Shown here piece after piece: positions 11,540 to 26,100 of a stretch of 64,000 nt of DNA. Under the pieces are notes generated by a model that saw nothing but the letters and a program-made list of their open reading frames with translations, did no database searches and was not told the DNA's origin. The stretch is from positions 22,410,811 through 22,474,810 of the forward strand of contig OX459095.1 in NCBI GenBank assembly GCA_949775045.1, written 5' to 3'. Positions within the stretch are counted from its first letter, which is position 1. Each line of letters opens with the position of its first letter. The translations under genes were made by a program, and so were the position numbers. Source of the DNA: Metridium senile. Lineage: Eukaryota > Cnidaria > Anthozoa > Actiniaria > Metridiidae.

Positions 11540-14500
11540 TCAAGTCCTTACAGAAGAGAGTTTGTCCAACAAAGGAGAGACCAGAGCGGTCCAGCCTGTT
11601 TGGTGGCTATTAAAAACAAGACAATAACCGTTTAGAACAATGTTACTTCAGTCAACAGTCTATATTATAAGTAAATTCATTGGAGGACGAGGGAATTCCA
11701 CGTTGAATTTCACGAGAGAAATCAATATCGCATGAATCGCGGAGTCTGCGGAGCGATGAGTGCGATATTGATTTTTCGAGTGAAATTCAACGTGGAATTC
11801 CCGAGTCCAAAAATGAATTTTCTTTGAATCTTATACTTCAATTTAAGCTTCAAAAACCAGACGCTCGCTGCTCGCTGCTCATTCCGATGAATTCAGAAAC
11901 CGGATGAGAGGGTATTCCACGCTAAATACCCTCGCATCCGGTTTCGTTCTCAACCAATCAGCGCGCGATTTTCAATTGAAGTATAAGATTCTCTACAATA
12001 TTTATTTAACTGAAGGTTCCAGTTATTTTGATAGAATTGTCCCCTTCACAGTTCCCTGTGCCATCTTAAAAGGTAGCCAGGCCTTTGCATCGAAGTTAAA
12101 CGAATGTTGAGCTTGCAATAATAGAGACCTTTTAACACCTTACCGGACAATTATCCAGGTCTTTATTATCGCAATCTCAGCGTTCGTCTCGCTTCAATGC
12201 AAATAAAAGGCCCGGCTACCTTTCAAGATGGCGCTGGTAAACGGGGACTATTTAAGAGTGAAAACACAATATATGATTCCGTTTCGGCTATTACGAAGAT
12301 CGGTTTAGTGAAGGTGAGAGTTATATATCGGGAGTGCAAATGCCAAACGTGTCATTTTGGAGGGGGGAAAATGGGAAAAATGTGCATGACACGTGGAAGG
12401 AGAGAGGAAGAAAGACAGTGTATCGTACCTTGCACCGCATCCTCGTCCAGTATCAGGATGAAAATACTCGTAAAACAGGACTAACTGGTTCCAATTAGGA
12501 TCGTTAGCATACTGCATTTCCTCCCCGTGACATGGCCGTCTACCACTCTCGTCAGGGATGAACAGTGACGTCAAACGGCGGGAAATCTCCTGGGCAACGT
12601 CACGCAATCTCATCACGTTACCAGATCCTGTTGGGCATTCTACTTGGAAAGACTCTCCAAAGAAAAGGTCGTAACGTTTAAGGGCTTCCACAATTAGGTA
12701 GTTGACTAGAAGGAAGAAAAACAAAACGTTTAAATTAGCCCAAAAGTAATGCAGAATTACTAGCTTTATTTAAGAAAAACTGGTATTCGTTTAAAAATAT
12801 TTTATATATATTCTATTCTATTCTATATTATATAACTCCCTCCTTCTCTCCCTCCTTCTCTCCCTCCTTCTCTCCCTCCTTCTCTCCCTCCTTCTCTCCC
12901 TCCTTCTCTCCCTCCTTCTCTCCCTCCTTCTCTCCCTCCTTTCGTACCAAAAACTTTGATTCGTGAGACAAAAGAATAACATACTATTTATAACATTCCA
13001 TTACGTACCACAAAACCATACGGGTCCTCTCCAGTTACTGTTCCCGCCAAACATGTGCGTCGTGGATTCTCCAGGTACGTAGTCTACTTTATACGACTTG
13101 CCGCCCATGTCCAGGTTATACGGGTGGTTGCTATGGTACTTGGATACAGACCGTATCCCGTATGGAGATAGAAACTCGTTTTCGTCCAACATGTAGGAGA
13201 GTAGACTGTGGAGCTGCTCGGCCGAGGGAATGGACAAAAGGAGGTTACCGCTCACCGGGTCTGAATATGTTATCTGAGAATACAATAGTTACAAAGTCAT
13301 CAGTAGAGAGATGGAACTTTAAGCATAATTACACATCTTCTTAGGCTCGATCAAAATCGGTGGATAACAACCTCGACTTTGTCTCGGTTATCATTCCTCG
13401 AAATTTATCTACAATCGTGGACAAAAATGTTGACAAAATGTGATTTTTGAGTAAAAACTCCACAAAAACATATTTTGGTATATAAAATCGTCCTCCTCCC
13501 CCTAAATCAATGTTGCATCCAGCGTTGTCGAATCCAACCATACCAACATTGACTAGGGGGAAGGGGGAAGGGGGAGGGCACCCCTTTGTAGTTTGATGCG
13601 AATAATTATGACTTGTTAAAAAAAAACTATTATTGTCCAAGATTGTAGTCTAATTGGCAAAGCATTGTTGAGTATTTTTTACTGCAAGATCTGTTAAGAC
13701 CAAAACTCTATTGAAGTTCAATCGATGCAACTGACCTGCGACGCCAAGACCTTCTTCTTCTCGACAAACGAGTTTAACCTGTTTCTAAAACCAGGCAGTC
13801 TGTCCAGGTAATCAGCCTCCAACACCCAGCCAGCCAGCAGAGGGACAAGGCCAACGATAGAGCGCACGCGCAGTGGGAAGGTCTTCTGGCCTGTTTGAAA
13901 ATGATCATAATAGAACCCGTCCTCGGGATCCCACAAGCCGTAGCCATCAGACATCTTATTCATAGCACCAGCGATGTGTGTAAAGTGCTCAAAGAATTTC
14001 GACGCCATGTCTTCGTATGAAGGGTCTTGTAGGGCTAGCTCTAGTGAGATGTTTAGCATGACAATGCAGTAGAGGGCCATCCAAGCAGTACCATCAGCCT
14101 GAATCAGCAACAAAATATTTGTATATAAGTTTTTATAGTGAAACAATCATGCCTTTGTCTACCCTGCGACGCCTTAATGGTAAGAGAAAAAACTAGCAGG
14201 GTAGCCTAAATGTGGGTTTGAACCATGGACTGCCGGGGCGAGTGCACAATCCACTAGGTCGCGAGTATGGTAGCAGCTGAATATCGACTTATAAATGAGT
14301 GTTTCGTGAATGACATCGAAGTCTTACCTGGCATAGTTTTCCTCCATCTGGTAAAGCCTTAGATCTGTCAAATACACCTATAGATAATAACAGCTGTCAG
14401 TAATATATATTGTCGAACAGCCCTGTACGTGAAGAAACTGCCCAGAACGTCACATGGACATTTGCACTATTTCACTTTGTGCAGTGATGCCTCAAATACC

Positions 14501-17500
14501 AGAATAATATCTTTTTTTCAATTTAGGATAATATTTGCTAGACTCTCTAGCCAAATACGGCAAAGTGGTCTACTTGAGGTCTTGTAAACTTAAAATAATA
14601 AAATAAGTCGCCATATTTTTAAACAGCTGGGCGCTTTTCTTAAACTTGCGTGGGCTATCACTACTAGACCACAGTAGCGTAGCCAATTAGGTTGCAGGAT
14701 TTATGATAGACCACAAGTTAGTGAATACTAATCTATTATGGCTATTGACATAAAGGATAGTCGTGCAATTATTACTCACCGATATTGTCAAGCCCCAGGA
14801 ATCCCCCACCAAAGATATTCCGTCCATCGGGATCCTTTCTGTTGACCCACCTTTGTTAAATCATATAAAGTACCATTAATTACTGCTAAAAGTAATGATG
14901 CGGGAGCAGAATTTTGAACCCTTTCTGACCCTCCCTGAAAAACAGAAAATTCCTGTTGGAAAACAAATGGTACGCGTCTTTCCAATCGGAAATTTCCTGA
15001 AATATCGAACTTGTGATTAAGGTAATCCATTTTCCCGCTCTTTTCGGTTCTTCCGGCTTGACGCGTGTACCATTTATTTTCCCGCTCGTATGGATTTGCT
15101 CGAATGGAAAGCACCACTGCCTTTGCGACAACATTCTTTGCGTTGGTACACACGATGGAGTAAAATCACCCGAGAGTATTAAAGGCATCAATTATTGATC
15201 ACTTATTTACCATGTAAAGTTCAGCAACAGTTTCTGGAAGCATTTGGACAAGAACACGCGGTCACGTTGTCCTTTCTTCGCGGTCATCTCGTACACGCGA
15301 AGACACGCAAGCGCGTGGACGGGTGGGTTAACGTCACTCAGTTCAAACTCATAGGCAGGAATCTGTCCGTTAGGTGCCATGTATGTCTCTCTTAGGAACA
15401 ACAGAAGCTGGTCTTTAGCGAACTCTGGATCGATCTTTGCAAAGGGAAGCATGTGAAAGGCGAGATCCCAAGATGCGTACTGTTGAAATAAAAAATAAAT
15501 AAAAAAAAAACATTCATTATTCATGATGAGTTATACAAAGTATTTATGAAAAAAATATGCGCATTTTGTTGTCTTTCTCCTGACCTGGACACATAAACGT
15601 TGTGCGACTTTCAATGCAGCATTTTAAAATGACTATTAGAAATCACGTATTATATATATCACAGTATATGGACATGCACTTAAATAAAAACATGTTTCTT
15701 GATTAAAGTAGCTTTGCTTGTGATATTTAAAAACTAACGCAAGTAAGTTTGATTTTGATTTTTTCGACGTTTCGACGCCATCCAGCGTCTGCATGATTTT
15801 CAAAATTACATTAATATTCAAAAGTAGGGTGTCTTATAGTAGTAGAAAGTCCCATGATAATAGTGTTGACATAATTAACAAAATATCTTCGCTCTAACAG
15901 AGTCTGATTGGATATTAAGTAATGGTCTTATTTTCCAGATAAGTAGCATCTCTTGAATGAGGCAGTCTAATTTCCCTGAGCACTTTATGATATATTTATA
16001 CTTTATTATATAAACTTCAGTGGAATATCAGGTGAAAAAGTGATATCTTCACATTGTGAAAATAACATGTTATTTCACATGTGAAATAACACGTTACCAT
16101 CTAAGATTTTTAATATTTTTTGATGCATATCTTGATAAAACTTTTGCTATTTCATTTGTCATGAGTTTATATAATAAACAGAACATTACATGGGCGCTTG
16201 GAGATACGGATTTTATCTTCAAGTGTTCAAATGATATCTCACTCGTTCGCTGCGCTCACTCGTGAGATATCAATTGAACACTCGAAGATAAAATCCGTAT
16301 CTCCAAGCGCCCATGTAATATCCTCTATATATAATATTTACACTGATACTGATACTAGCTTTTTGATGTATCTCTTACCCATGGATATTCCCATTTATCA
16401 GGCATACTAATAATGTCTTTATTGTGCAAGTATTTCCATTCAGAGTTTCGGCCGTGTTTTCTTGACTGTGGAGGTGATGGCATGAGAGGGTCACCCTTCA
16501 GCCAGTCCTCCGTGACGTAATAGTAGAACTGCTTGCTCCACAGCAAGCCCGCGTATGATTGACGAGAAACAAGCTTCTCCTCATTCGATAGAGATTCTAT
16601 GACGACAATAATTTACATATTTAGAGAGCTACAAGTTTCAATGTTTAATCCTAAATCCAATCTTTTATACAGTAACAAGTGTGCTACTAATCTATTGAGG
16701 GAAGAATCAAACCCATGCACACTCACTTCTCCTACATCAGATATTTTAGCAAAAGATGCTCAGTCCTCGTACATATCGAGGGGAACAAGGGAACCAGGGA
16801 ACCGTAAAACTCTCCGTGGCTGTACATCTATTTCAAATAAAATAATGTTCGATCGGAGACCATTATCTTCTAGCCAATCTTCTCTCACATGCAGGGTTTG
16901 GCTCACTTGTTCTTCACATACTATTAAGAGTTTTATTTATTGTGGCACTCTTTAATTGTAAATTGTGTGTGTGTGTTTCGTTGTTGTTAGTTATCAATAA
17001 AAAAAGAGTTTTATAATGTATTTTCTCACCTGGAATAACTGTTCTGTAAAACTCGTCAGTTTCCATCTTTCTCGCTTTGAGTACGTCGTCAAACGATTCC
17101 TTTCCGAATGGCTTCGGGACTCGGTCGGGTTGAACCGACAGCCGGCATCGTATCACTTGTTCCTTGCCTGCAGGGACGTTGAGTACAAAATGAGGGGCCA
17201 CTTTAGTCCCTTTTAGCTGAGGGTTCACAGCTCGTGAATCCTTATCAATAAGGTACCTATGGAAGGCATCTTTGACGTAATGACTTGCGTTGGTCCCTTT
17301 ATACAAACGCTGTTGAACAATAATAAAATACAATCAACTGCAAGATCTACAAAAGTCCCCATTCACAGTTCCATGCGCCATCTTGAAAGGTAGCCGGGCC
17401 TTTGCATTGAAGCGAGACGAACGTTGAACTTGCAGTGATAGACGGCCGACTTTGCGGGACAATTATTCACGTGTCTCTATTGTAAGCTCAACGTTCGTCT

Positions 17501-20500
17501 CGCTTCGATGCAAAGGCCAGGCTACTTTTCAAGATGGCGTAGGGAACTATGAATTATGGACTATTTTAAATACAGTAAAACCCTTCTATACTGGACTCGC
17601 CCAGTATAAAAATACAATTATTTGTTCCCAAATGTTTCATGAATATATTATTGTTTGCATTGTCCTTACTTTAAAGTTGGTCTCGTTGTCTGTGAACAGT
17701 AGTTCTGGTATCTGTCCATCTTGGCCAACATCAGCAGCAAAGATGTACTTTCCTAACGTATTGTGATGACATTCAACCGTCCCTGGAGCTATTTGCTTCA
17801 TCTTTGGTTTACTCGTGGATTCTCCGTGTATAGAACCCCAAGACCACGTGTTTCTATACCAGAGGGTAGGCAGTACATGAATACGCGATGCTTCTGGTCC
17901 GCGGTTAGCCACTGTAATGTTGATGATGATGTCATCTGGTGTGTTCTTGGCGTATTCGACTTGTATGTCCCAATAGCGACTCTCGTCGAAGATTCCTTGA
18001 AGTTAAAGTGAAAAATTGAATGGGAAATGGGACTGAGAAGATTTGTAGAGCAAATAGAAACAAGGATTATGAACGGCCGAAATGTCAGTACGTCTAAACT
18101 TGATGTTTACTTTCTTTGTTCCAATTTTACCTGTATCGATGAGTTCAAATTCTGGGACTTCTTTTGAACGATTCTTGTTTTCTTCAACCAGTTTTTGATA
18201 TGGATATTGATTGTGTGGATATTTGTACAGTGCTTTCATGTACGAATGAGTAGGAGTAGAATCAAGGTAATAGTAGCACTCTTTTACATCCTCACCATGG
18301 TTACCTGAAACAATTGATAACAACAACAATAAGTTATTATCATTATCAGGGTAATAAAAATCACCATCATTACCATCATCACTATCGTTATTAACCTTAT
18401 TATAACCTTATTATCATCATCATCACTATTGTCATCATCACTATTACCAATACCATCATTTTTATCATTACCATCATCGTTATTATAGTATCAATATCAT
18501 ATCGTCATCATCATCATCACCATCATCATGATATCTTAATCATTTTTATCATTACCATCATCATCAACATCATCATCAACAACAACAACAACAACATTGC
18601 TATCATCATCATCATCATCATCATCATCATATCTTAATCATTTTTATCATTACCATATCATCATCGTTACTATATTATCATTATCAACGTCATCATCATC
18701 CACATCATTTTATCATTGGATCATTATCATCATCATCATTAACAACAACAACACCAACAACATTGCGGCTATCATCATCATCATCATCATGATATCTTAA
18801 TCATTTTTATCATTACCATATCATCATCGTTATTATATTATCATTATCAACATCATCATCATCCACATCATTGCATTATTATCATTATCATTATGATATC
18901 TTAACGTATACACCACAATATCGTTCATCATTATCGTTATCAATCAATTATCAGTTACTCAATCAGTCACAGACAAAAACCCGTGGACATATGGACATAA
19001 CTAAGTTACCTTCGTTGCCTGTCAACCCAAACAATCTCTCCTTCAATATAGGATCTTTCTCATTCCATAGTGCTAATCCAAAACATAGTCTACATTCATC
19101 ATCTGATATACCAAGCAGCCCATCCTCACCCCATCGATAGGCACGTGATCTCGCATGGTCATGTGGGAAATAGTCCCAACTGAAACATAAGATAACACAG
19201 TTGTTTTATTATAAGAATTTTAAAAGAGCTGATGTATGATGCATGCAATTTTTAGATGTAAATCATTTCTTCGCAGTTTTCGCGCAAAAGATGAGACTGT
19301 TTAATTTACAATCATGTTCAGAACGCAATGAGGTTAAGTTTGAACTAGTAAAATAGACTTTGAGCCTAGCATGCGTCACATCCGATCATAAAAACCGTTA
19401 CAATGTATAAATAAACATCTAGAGCTTTCATTAAAACAGGGCCAAGGCATGAAACCGGAAATCAAGACTGAAGGTTACAACCGAGATGAAACAGAAAAAT
19501 CAATGTCAATGTCAACTTTCTACTAATTGTTCTACAGCGGGTGTGAATAGAGGGGAGGGGAGACATCGCCTCGATGCAAAGGCCCGCGGCTAGCTTTCAA
19601 GATGGCACATGGAGCTGTGAAGGGGGCTATTGTATCGTTTTCTTTATGGAATGACTATCGTGTTCATCAGAGACCTTTCTCATCGATTTTCACACCGCAA
19701 AGCAGCTAATCGTATGCCCGACAAGCCTTGCTATGACACATGGTGCTTTTTTTTTGGTTGTTAATATGTTTTGTTTTTTAATTAATTGCTTTTGGTATAT
19801 TAAGTCAAAGTGAGGCTTGCCGGGCAATTACTTGGTATGATTTAAGAAATGTAATAAGTCTTTTTAATGAGTCTCTCTCTGTGTTTTCACGCGCTTATGA
19901 AAACCGGGATCCGTTTGGAAGGTTCGAGAGCAGATCAATCCAAACACGAGACGAAGTCGAGTGAAAACACAAAAGACGTGTTTCATTTCTTTTATAAAAT
20001 AACAATCACGCGAAACGACAAAAAAATACCCTTCTGCTCGTTTGACGATGTCATTTCTCCCTACGTTGCATTTTATCGAAAAAGACCAATAAGGGCGCTC
20101 GTGGTTTTTGACCAATCAATGCGAGCGTACTATCCCAATTATTTTTTAATAGCTGCTATGTGAAAAAGGTCTGTTGATAAAAGTCAATGTGGTGGATATG
20201 GTATTAATTGTAGCTTATTTATTTTTAAGAGGATGACACTTGTAAGGCGTATGATAGTAATATAACCGAACACCCTCGAAGAGAAAAGATTTGCTATTGA
20301 TACTAGTACTATCGACTACGCATATTCAAAGTGAAGATTATTTCAAAGATATATTGCTAAAAATTTGCAATTTGTTTTTGTTATATTAAATATTTTTTTC
20401 GTGGTCTTCACTGAAGTGCTGGTCAAAAGATTAAGTGGATCAAGTAGGGCAATAAAACCTGATATCACGTTTACATATCAGCAGAGGGTATGACGTAGTG

Positions 20501-21494
20501 ATCACGTGACTATCCACAGTATTATTTACATGGGATCATGTGACATACAATATTTATATAAGAGACGGTCAGACTATGAAACAGTAACAAAATATATCTG
20601 ATTTTTATTTATTTATTTTATTTATTTTTGACTTTATTAGGGTGCTTAAACACATAAAGACCCTGAGAGGTCTTTTTTCCAATGTGGCCCTTGTTACAAA
20701 TAATTAGTTATTATATATGAGTCTATACAAAACATGATAATAAAAAAAGTATATCTGTGTGCAATTTTATCCAATATCTAAAGTACATGATCTAGAATTC
20801 AATTTTGTCCTTTGAACGAATACACTAGAATTGCGTGCAAAACCGTTGATAATATATGTGACTTGTGAATTATAGAAACTATAGGTAATATAATGAAAGT
20901 TGTAACATAATATAACATAATATAGAAACTGATAAGGATTACATGCAGTTGAACAAACTTGTTATAATATAATCATATTTTGTGAGATTAATCTAAAAAT
21001 GTCACTCACCAGTTTCCATCTTCTGAATAGTCTTCTCTGACCGTGCCCCATTGTCTATCAGATACATACGGCCCCCAAGTCTTCCAACCAGTTCCTGGCT
21101 CATCAGCAGTCTGTAACAATCTCCCTGATTCACAGCTAGGATGATCCCAGAGCACGTCAGGCTCAGATGCTTTACGCTTTTCTTTACGACCAATGCTCTT
21201 CATCAGAGCGAAGTACGAATTGCTCTTTTCCTCCCATCCTTCCTTCCCAAGTAGTTCTCTGTGGATGTAGGAGCGCATGTTCGGGAGGTTGCCGGTTCTT
21301 ATGTGATCCCATAATCGTTGCACCCCTGTGTTTCTCTTTTGCTGGAATTTCTCGAGTTCTTCGAGTTCTCCTTGGAGGAAAAGCTCTGAGCTGTATCTCT
21401 TTAAGTTTTTAGGCATTCCTTGTTTTTTCTTGCCAAATTTCAGATGCCTGTTTCCAAAACCTTGAAGGTTGGACAATAAATTTGAGCTTGTCAT
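11540..21494 (-). CDS. GH63-like (MGH1/YMR196W-type) glycosidase, paralogue A
   Basis: Thirteen exons on the minus strand: 21494-21010, 19179-19010, 18304-18131, 17995-17670, 17309-17030, 16596-16379, 15479-15211, 14850-14780, 14377-14328, 14098-13736, 13273-13009, 12705-12429, 11606-11540. They total 3015 nt (1004 aa) in phase. Family hallmarks run in order: [91 protein letters not shown] (Asp556), [74 protein letters not shown] (Glu970), HQTGWTA. By analogy with clan GH-G, Asp556 and Glu970 are the likely acid and base; the substrate is unknown. About 100 extra N-terminal residues relative to B and C are rich in Lys/Arg with no acidic residue in the first ~35. That may be a targeting region. 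Confidence 0.9.
11684..11991. mobile_element. two adjacent foldbacks in A intron 12
   Basis: A first hairpin (11684-11815) pairs GAATTCCACGTTGAATTTCA with its complement. A second (about 11825-11991) has outer arms GAATCTTATACTTCAATT and its complement and an inner pair around AAACCGGATG. Confidence 0.75.
12020..12260. mobile_element. MITE, CCATCTTAAAAGGTAGCC family, copy 1
   Basis: Arms CATCTTAAAAGGTAGCCAGG and CCGGCTACCTTTCAAGATG are inverted around an A/T-rich core. Relatives are at 17357-17560 and 52970-53148; a half copy is near 19570-19630. It lies in the last intron of A. Confidence 0.8.
12837..12941 (+). repeat. 12-bp pyrimidine minisatellite (TCCCTCCTTCTC)n
   Basis: About nine near-perfect units lie in A intron 11, purine-rich on the transcribed pre-mRNA of A. 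Confidence 0.95.
14160..14202. mobile_element. short TACCCTGC foldback remnant
   Basis: TACCCTGC...GCAGGGTA ends match the complete element at 1634-1716, including the internal GGTAAGAGAAA motif. It lies in A intron 9. Confidence 0.5.
14208..14262 (-). repeat. tRNA-like SINE fragment
   Basis: Read on the minus strand, ACCTAGTGG resembles a Pol III A box and GGTTCAAACCC a B box, at tRNA-like spacing. It does not fold as a complete tRNA, so a tRNA-derived SINE head is more likely. Confidence 0.45.
16184..16321. mobile_element. foldback element, ATTACATGGGCGC family, copy 1
   Basis: A near-perfect palindrome of about 138 bp with arms ATTACATGGGCGCTTGGAGA. A second copy is at 48896-49033. It ends 58 bp downstream of the exon 6 donor of A. 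Confidence 0.85.
17357..17560. mobile_element. MITE, CCATCTTGAAAGGTAGCC family, copy 2
   Basis: Inverted arms GCCATCTTGAAAGGTAGCC / GGCTACTTTTCAAGATGGC with subterminal GAGACGAACGTTGA inverted. It lies in A intron 4. Confidence 0.8.
18335..18905. repeat. (ATC)n-type degenerate microsatellite
   Basis: A long run of ATC/ATT triplets in A intron 2. Similar arrays occur in introns of B (38430-38880, 44060-44150) and near C exon 5 (51835-52190). The open frames through it are low-complexity artefacts. Confidence 0.9.
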
Positions 21495-23045
21495 TATGCA
21501 ATAAGACTTTATCTCAACTATTTCTAAACATTAAAATGTTCAACATAAAGTTTGAGAGAGTCTATCTGTGTGCAACTATCTAGGATACATGCTTCTCAGC
21601 TAGCAATGAGCTAAAATGACTGGAATCAAATAGTTCCCCTTGGCTATTATTATTATTATGATGATTATGTTTAGGTTGTAACTCAACGCATGTTCATTCA
21701 CGTGGTTGCTAGGGATATTAACCAATAAGAATCACTAGCTGGTTGCGATGCTCGTGGTGTACACGTGCTGAGCTTACGATGACCCGTTCGTATAACGGTC
21801 GGGAGCCTAGTGCAACTAACACGTGAGCTAGGGAGTACTTCCGGATAAACATTGGACGCATTCTAGATGAGCCTCTCTACTACGACCACCCTCACACAAT
21901 GACCACCACTACTAGCAGAAATTGAGTGGTCATGATAGAGTTCATGAAACCTCTGTATACCGACCACTTTTTTACAACGACCATCAAAATACTTATCAGT
22001 ACAATGGAGTTACTACTCACTGGAAATAACATGCACCAAATCTATATTTAATGGATCCTCTACTCAAACAGTAGCTCGAACCTCAGCAAAACGACCACGA
22101 TTATGCCACTAGCGACTGAATTTAATATATACGACGAATAACCTAATAATCTTAATTACATTGAAAGCCCTCTATACCATGCAGCCCCTTAAAATTCTCT
22201 CTAAATTTGTGGTTCCAATCTTTTCAAAGCTGCAAATTAAGCCACCATATAAACGAACTCCTGCTTGGTCCCAGAGCTGGCCGGTATAGAGGGATGTCAT
22301 CGTATACTAAAAAGTGGGAGCTTATTAAAAGAAAATGCACAAACAGTTTATCTTCATAACGACAGCCACCGTTGCAAAGTGGTGGTATTTCATCGCAACA
22401 AAAGTCACCTACGGACCATGCCCGATATATATACTAAATATACTGATATCGTTTGCACGCTTTTAAATTGTAACTTTTTTTTGAGTGATCTCCCACGATG
22501 AGCACAGCTCTTGGAGAAAACACAGATTAAACTGATACGTTTAAATTAAAAAAAAATACTTTTTTTTTTCTTTCTTTTTTTCTTCTTCATGATATAAATA
22601 AACTAGAAAACCATGTCATAATTGAAGAACTTAAAAATTGCCAATGAAGTAGAAACAATGGATACTCTGAAAGACTGAAAAAACATTCTTGTTATAATAA
22701 CCTGAACTAAACTGACGAACTTTCGCTTGAAACCAAATTGATGTGATACTTGTCATATTTTGAAGCCAGTCTGCCTGTTTGCCTGACTGCAAATCTAGCA
22801 CATCGTTGTCGCCCGTATTATGGCGTATTTAATAATCTTTCTAATACCAAGTTTGTTCATTTGTACAACACTTTTTTGTACAAAGTAAAAACCAAGAAAT
22901 TTAATGAATAACTGAGACTTCAAATTTAATATATGGCACTGTATGTCACTGTGCATCACCGTGATGAAAAACACTCAACGATCTGACTTTGCACATTTAG
23001 GGTGTTCAACTTGACCTTTTTAATCCGGCCTCATGCAATTTGTAT

Positions 23046-23178
23046 AATCACCTGGATATCCTGAATAATTATATTATTAAAAGGATACTTAATCAATTGT
23101 CTTACGATTGAGGTCATTCGTATTAATTATATTATTAATACGTACGTACGTTATTGACTTCAGGATATCCAGGTTAAT
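23046..23178. mobile_element. inverted-repeat element
   Basis: ACCTGGATATCCTGAA at the left is matched by TTCAGGATATCCAGGT at the right. A central pair around AATTATATTATTAA is also inverted. Non-coding. Confidence 0.7.
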
Positions 23179-26100
23179 ATTTATACTATACTTGTAATTA
23201 CTTGATATTGCTTGAGGATTAAATTCGTTGATTTGGGAGCTAATTCACTCTTGCAATACTCCGAAACTTGTTTTTTTAATAATTATTATATTAAATTATA
23301 TAAAAAGGCTTATTTACATGATTGTCAGTATTTTCAATGGCCCTTCTACTTTTAGTTTTGTAGCCATTTTTCAAGTCTTTTGTCACATTTTAGGGGGAAA
23401 AGGAAAAGAAATGAAAAAAAGTTAATTTTACCTAGACTGATGTCATGTGCTTTTACGAACGTTCTTGGAACTGACTGGCTAAAAGGCTTTTTAAAAGTTG
23501 GACCGTCAGAGGAATTGCAAACAGGATAAATCTAGGGAGCTTTCAGTGAAATGTTCAGTTATGCAAGTAGGTAATTTGAACCCATCCCCCTCTCCCTCCT
23601 CCTCTCCTCTCCCTCCTCCTCCCCTCTCCCTCCCCTCTCCCTCCCCTCTCCCTCCCCTCTGCCCTAAAACCTGATCAGAACTGGTCAGAAGTATTTATTC
23701 TAAATGAAAACCGAGTTTTAATTATATATTTTACGACCTAATTACTCCTCAATCTTGATTTAATTAAAATTGATGGAAACCCCAGCCTCGTTCCCAGGTC
23801 CCTCTCCCTTCACCCACCCAAAAAGCTAAAATGATCAGTATAAAGATATTGAAATATTGTAAAAATTGAACCGTTTCAGTAAACTATTACATGCGCACAT
23901 TCAATAAACTGGTATTCAACCACTATGGAACGAGTAGCGAGTCACACTCTGTATGACTGGAGTACGTGACAAAGGCATGATTACACAGATGGTATGAGAT
24001 TAAATAGATCTAGGATACACGAGACAGGTCGGGCAACCTCGCATGCCCCAGATGGCCGGCGGCTTTGAAACATCACAATGATATATACTAATAATGATAT
24101 TCTGAAGGAAGTGGACGTAAATTAACAACATATGGAATATATCTAACCTATTAAACCAAAATAATCTAAGCCGTGTGGGATTGCAGAAATTTAACTGCAA
24201 ATTAGCTAATTAATCGTTGGTCATATATATATGTGTACATGTATTATGTACATATGTATACTTATACATACAATTAATCATGGTAGTGGCCGACTAGAAA
24301 GCCACTGCACACAATTTCAAATTGTTGACAATTTTAAACATATTCTATTGCTAGAATTATTAATTTAAAAAGTGTCATGTATAGTTTAATTTCCATTGTT
24401 GTAAATATCTACGTGTATATGTGTAAATAAAGAATTGAATTGAATTGAATTGAATTGAAAACGAGGAAATGTTTTGGATCGGCGTAATATAATCTTTTTG
24501 CAATTCCGCACACCGCTTCTCTTGGAGTATAAATAACAAAATGTCTGCAAAACAGGATCACGGCCTTAATCTTTTACTTTTTTGTGGCGTTCCTCACAAC
24601 ACCTGTTTCACATGTGGGACGTATATTAGAGCATCCTGCGCATGATCAGAATGTCATGAGCGGTTCGTTATACTATCCAAAGTTTGTGCAGTTTTCAACA
24701 CAATATTTGAAACATATTATTTTATATTATTTAAAATGAATATATTTTTTAAGCCATTTAAAAAACTCGCAACTCGTGTTTTATCAAGTATCAAAAACAA
24801 TCGCTTTCTCCTTGTGCTCTTCTGTTCCTTTTTTAAAAAAAATTGTACTTCTTTTAAAGCTAGGGACGACTTATGTCCTAGCTATCGTCTGTGGCCTTTG
24901 ACTTTTTGCACGCTTTTTTGAAATATGTAAAAATATGTTACAATAATCGATTCAATTTTTGTAACTATAGTAATCATAGTACCCCAAAAATCATAATATT
25001 ATCTGTTCAGTAGCTACTGTAGTAGTCAAATTGTCAAGTGCGGTTATGTTTCTAAACTCCCACGAGTATAAAACTGCAATTGTTCAATAAAAATCATATT
25101 TAACGTGTTTAAAAGCTCTACAAACTTTTGCATACCTTTTGTAGAAAGTTCTTATTTATCTTCAAGTAATACTTGTGTCTAGTAAAGTTATTTTTTTAGA
25201 TAGCGATTTTGAGTGTTCAACCTCAATTATCATTATGATACTTGCTGAGATTTAATATTTCCACATTATTTATAATGATTGCCTTGGTTATTTGATATTC
25301 AAGGACAGATACTATTATTCTTATTACGCGTGACAAAAAGCGCGCGCTTACACTCTCTCAACTGACCATGCGCAGTCATTGAATTTGAGTTTGGTCTGTC
25401 AAGGTCACATTTGGAAGCCGCGAAGATTTTTTTCAAAACATATCCAGATTATTTGATTCAAGTCCGAATAATTTCTTAATTTCATTTTAAAATAATATTA
25501 TTATAAAATAAAACTTTTAAAGTAAAGCCAGAAAAAAAAGAGGTTAATTGGTTGGGTGTGAATGAACTTTTCGCGCGCTTGTTTTCATGAACTTTTCAAT
25601 AGCACAACTTCACGTTGATTTGTTTACAATGTTTACCCAAGATAAGAAAGAAAAATAAACTTCTAGCTATTTAAAGTAATATTTCTAAGTATTTTTAATA
25701 AACCTCGTTGCCAAAACGCTACTGTAATCATGAACTGGAATTAGGGAGGGATTAGATACTCATTTTTTCCAAATATTACGTTTCAAATATTTCTTTTTGT
25801 GAAACACTAGTCGAAGTAGCAATAAGTTTGTTTGCTGTTCAGTTCTATGAGTTTTAATTCAGACTCTGACCAGCTATTCAGGCAAACGCCAGATAATTTA
25901 GAAATGGCATATAACTAGCCAAATTGCTGCTCCGTTTTCTGCCATTTTCAGTGCATGTTTGTTTTTAAAATGGTTTATTTGTAAACAATATCATGTGTAT
26001 ATTTGCGCACAGTTGCTTCCGTGTATTTTCTGTATATATATTCTGCGTTTTATTCACAAATCAGCATGACATTGACCTTTTCATATTGATTAGATATAAG

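Noticed and set aside
12305..21494. Paralogue A ending at the exon 12 read-through stop, without a final exon
   Set aside because: A 67-nt exon at 11606-11540 on the minus strand, with acceptor, correct phase and [17 protein letters not shown], matches exon 13 of C exactly in length.
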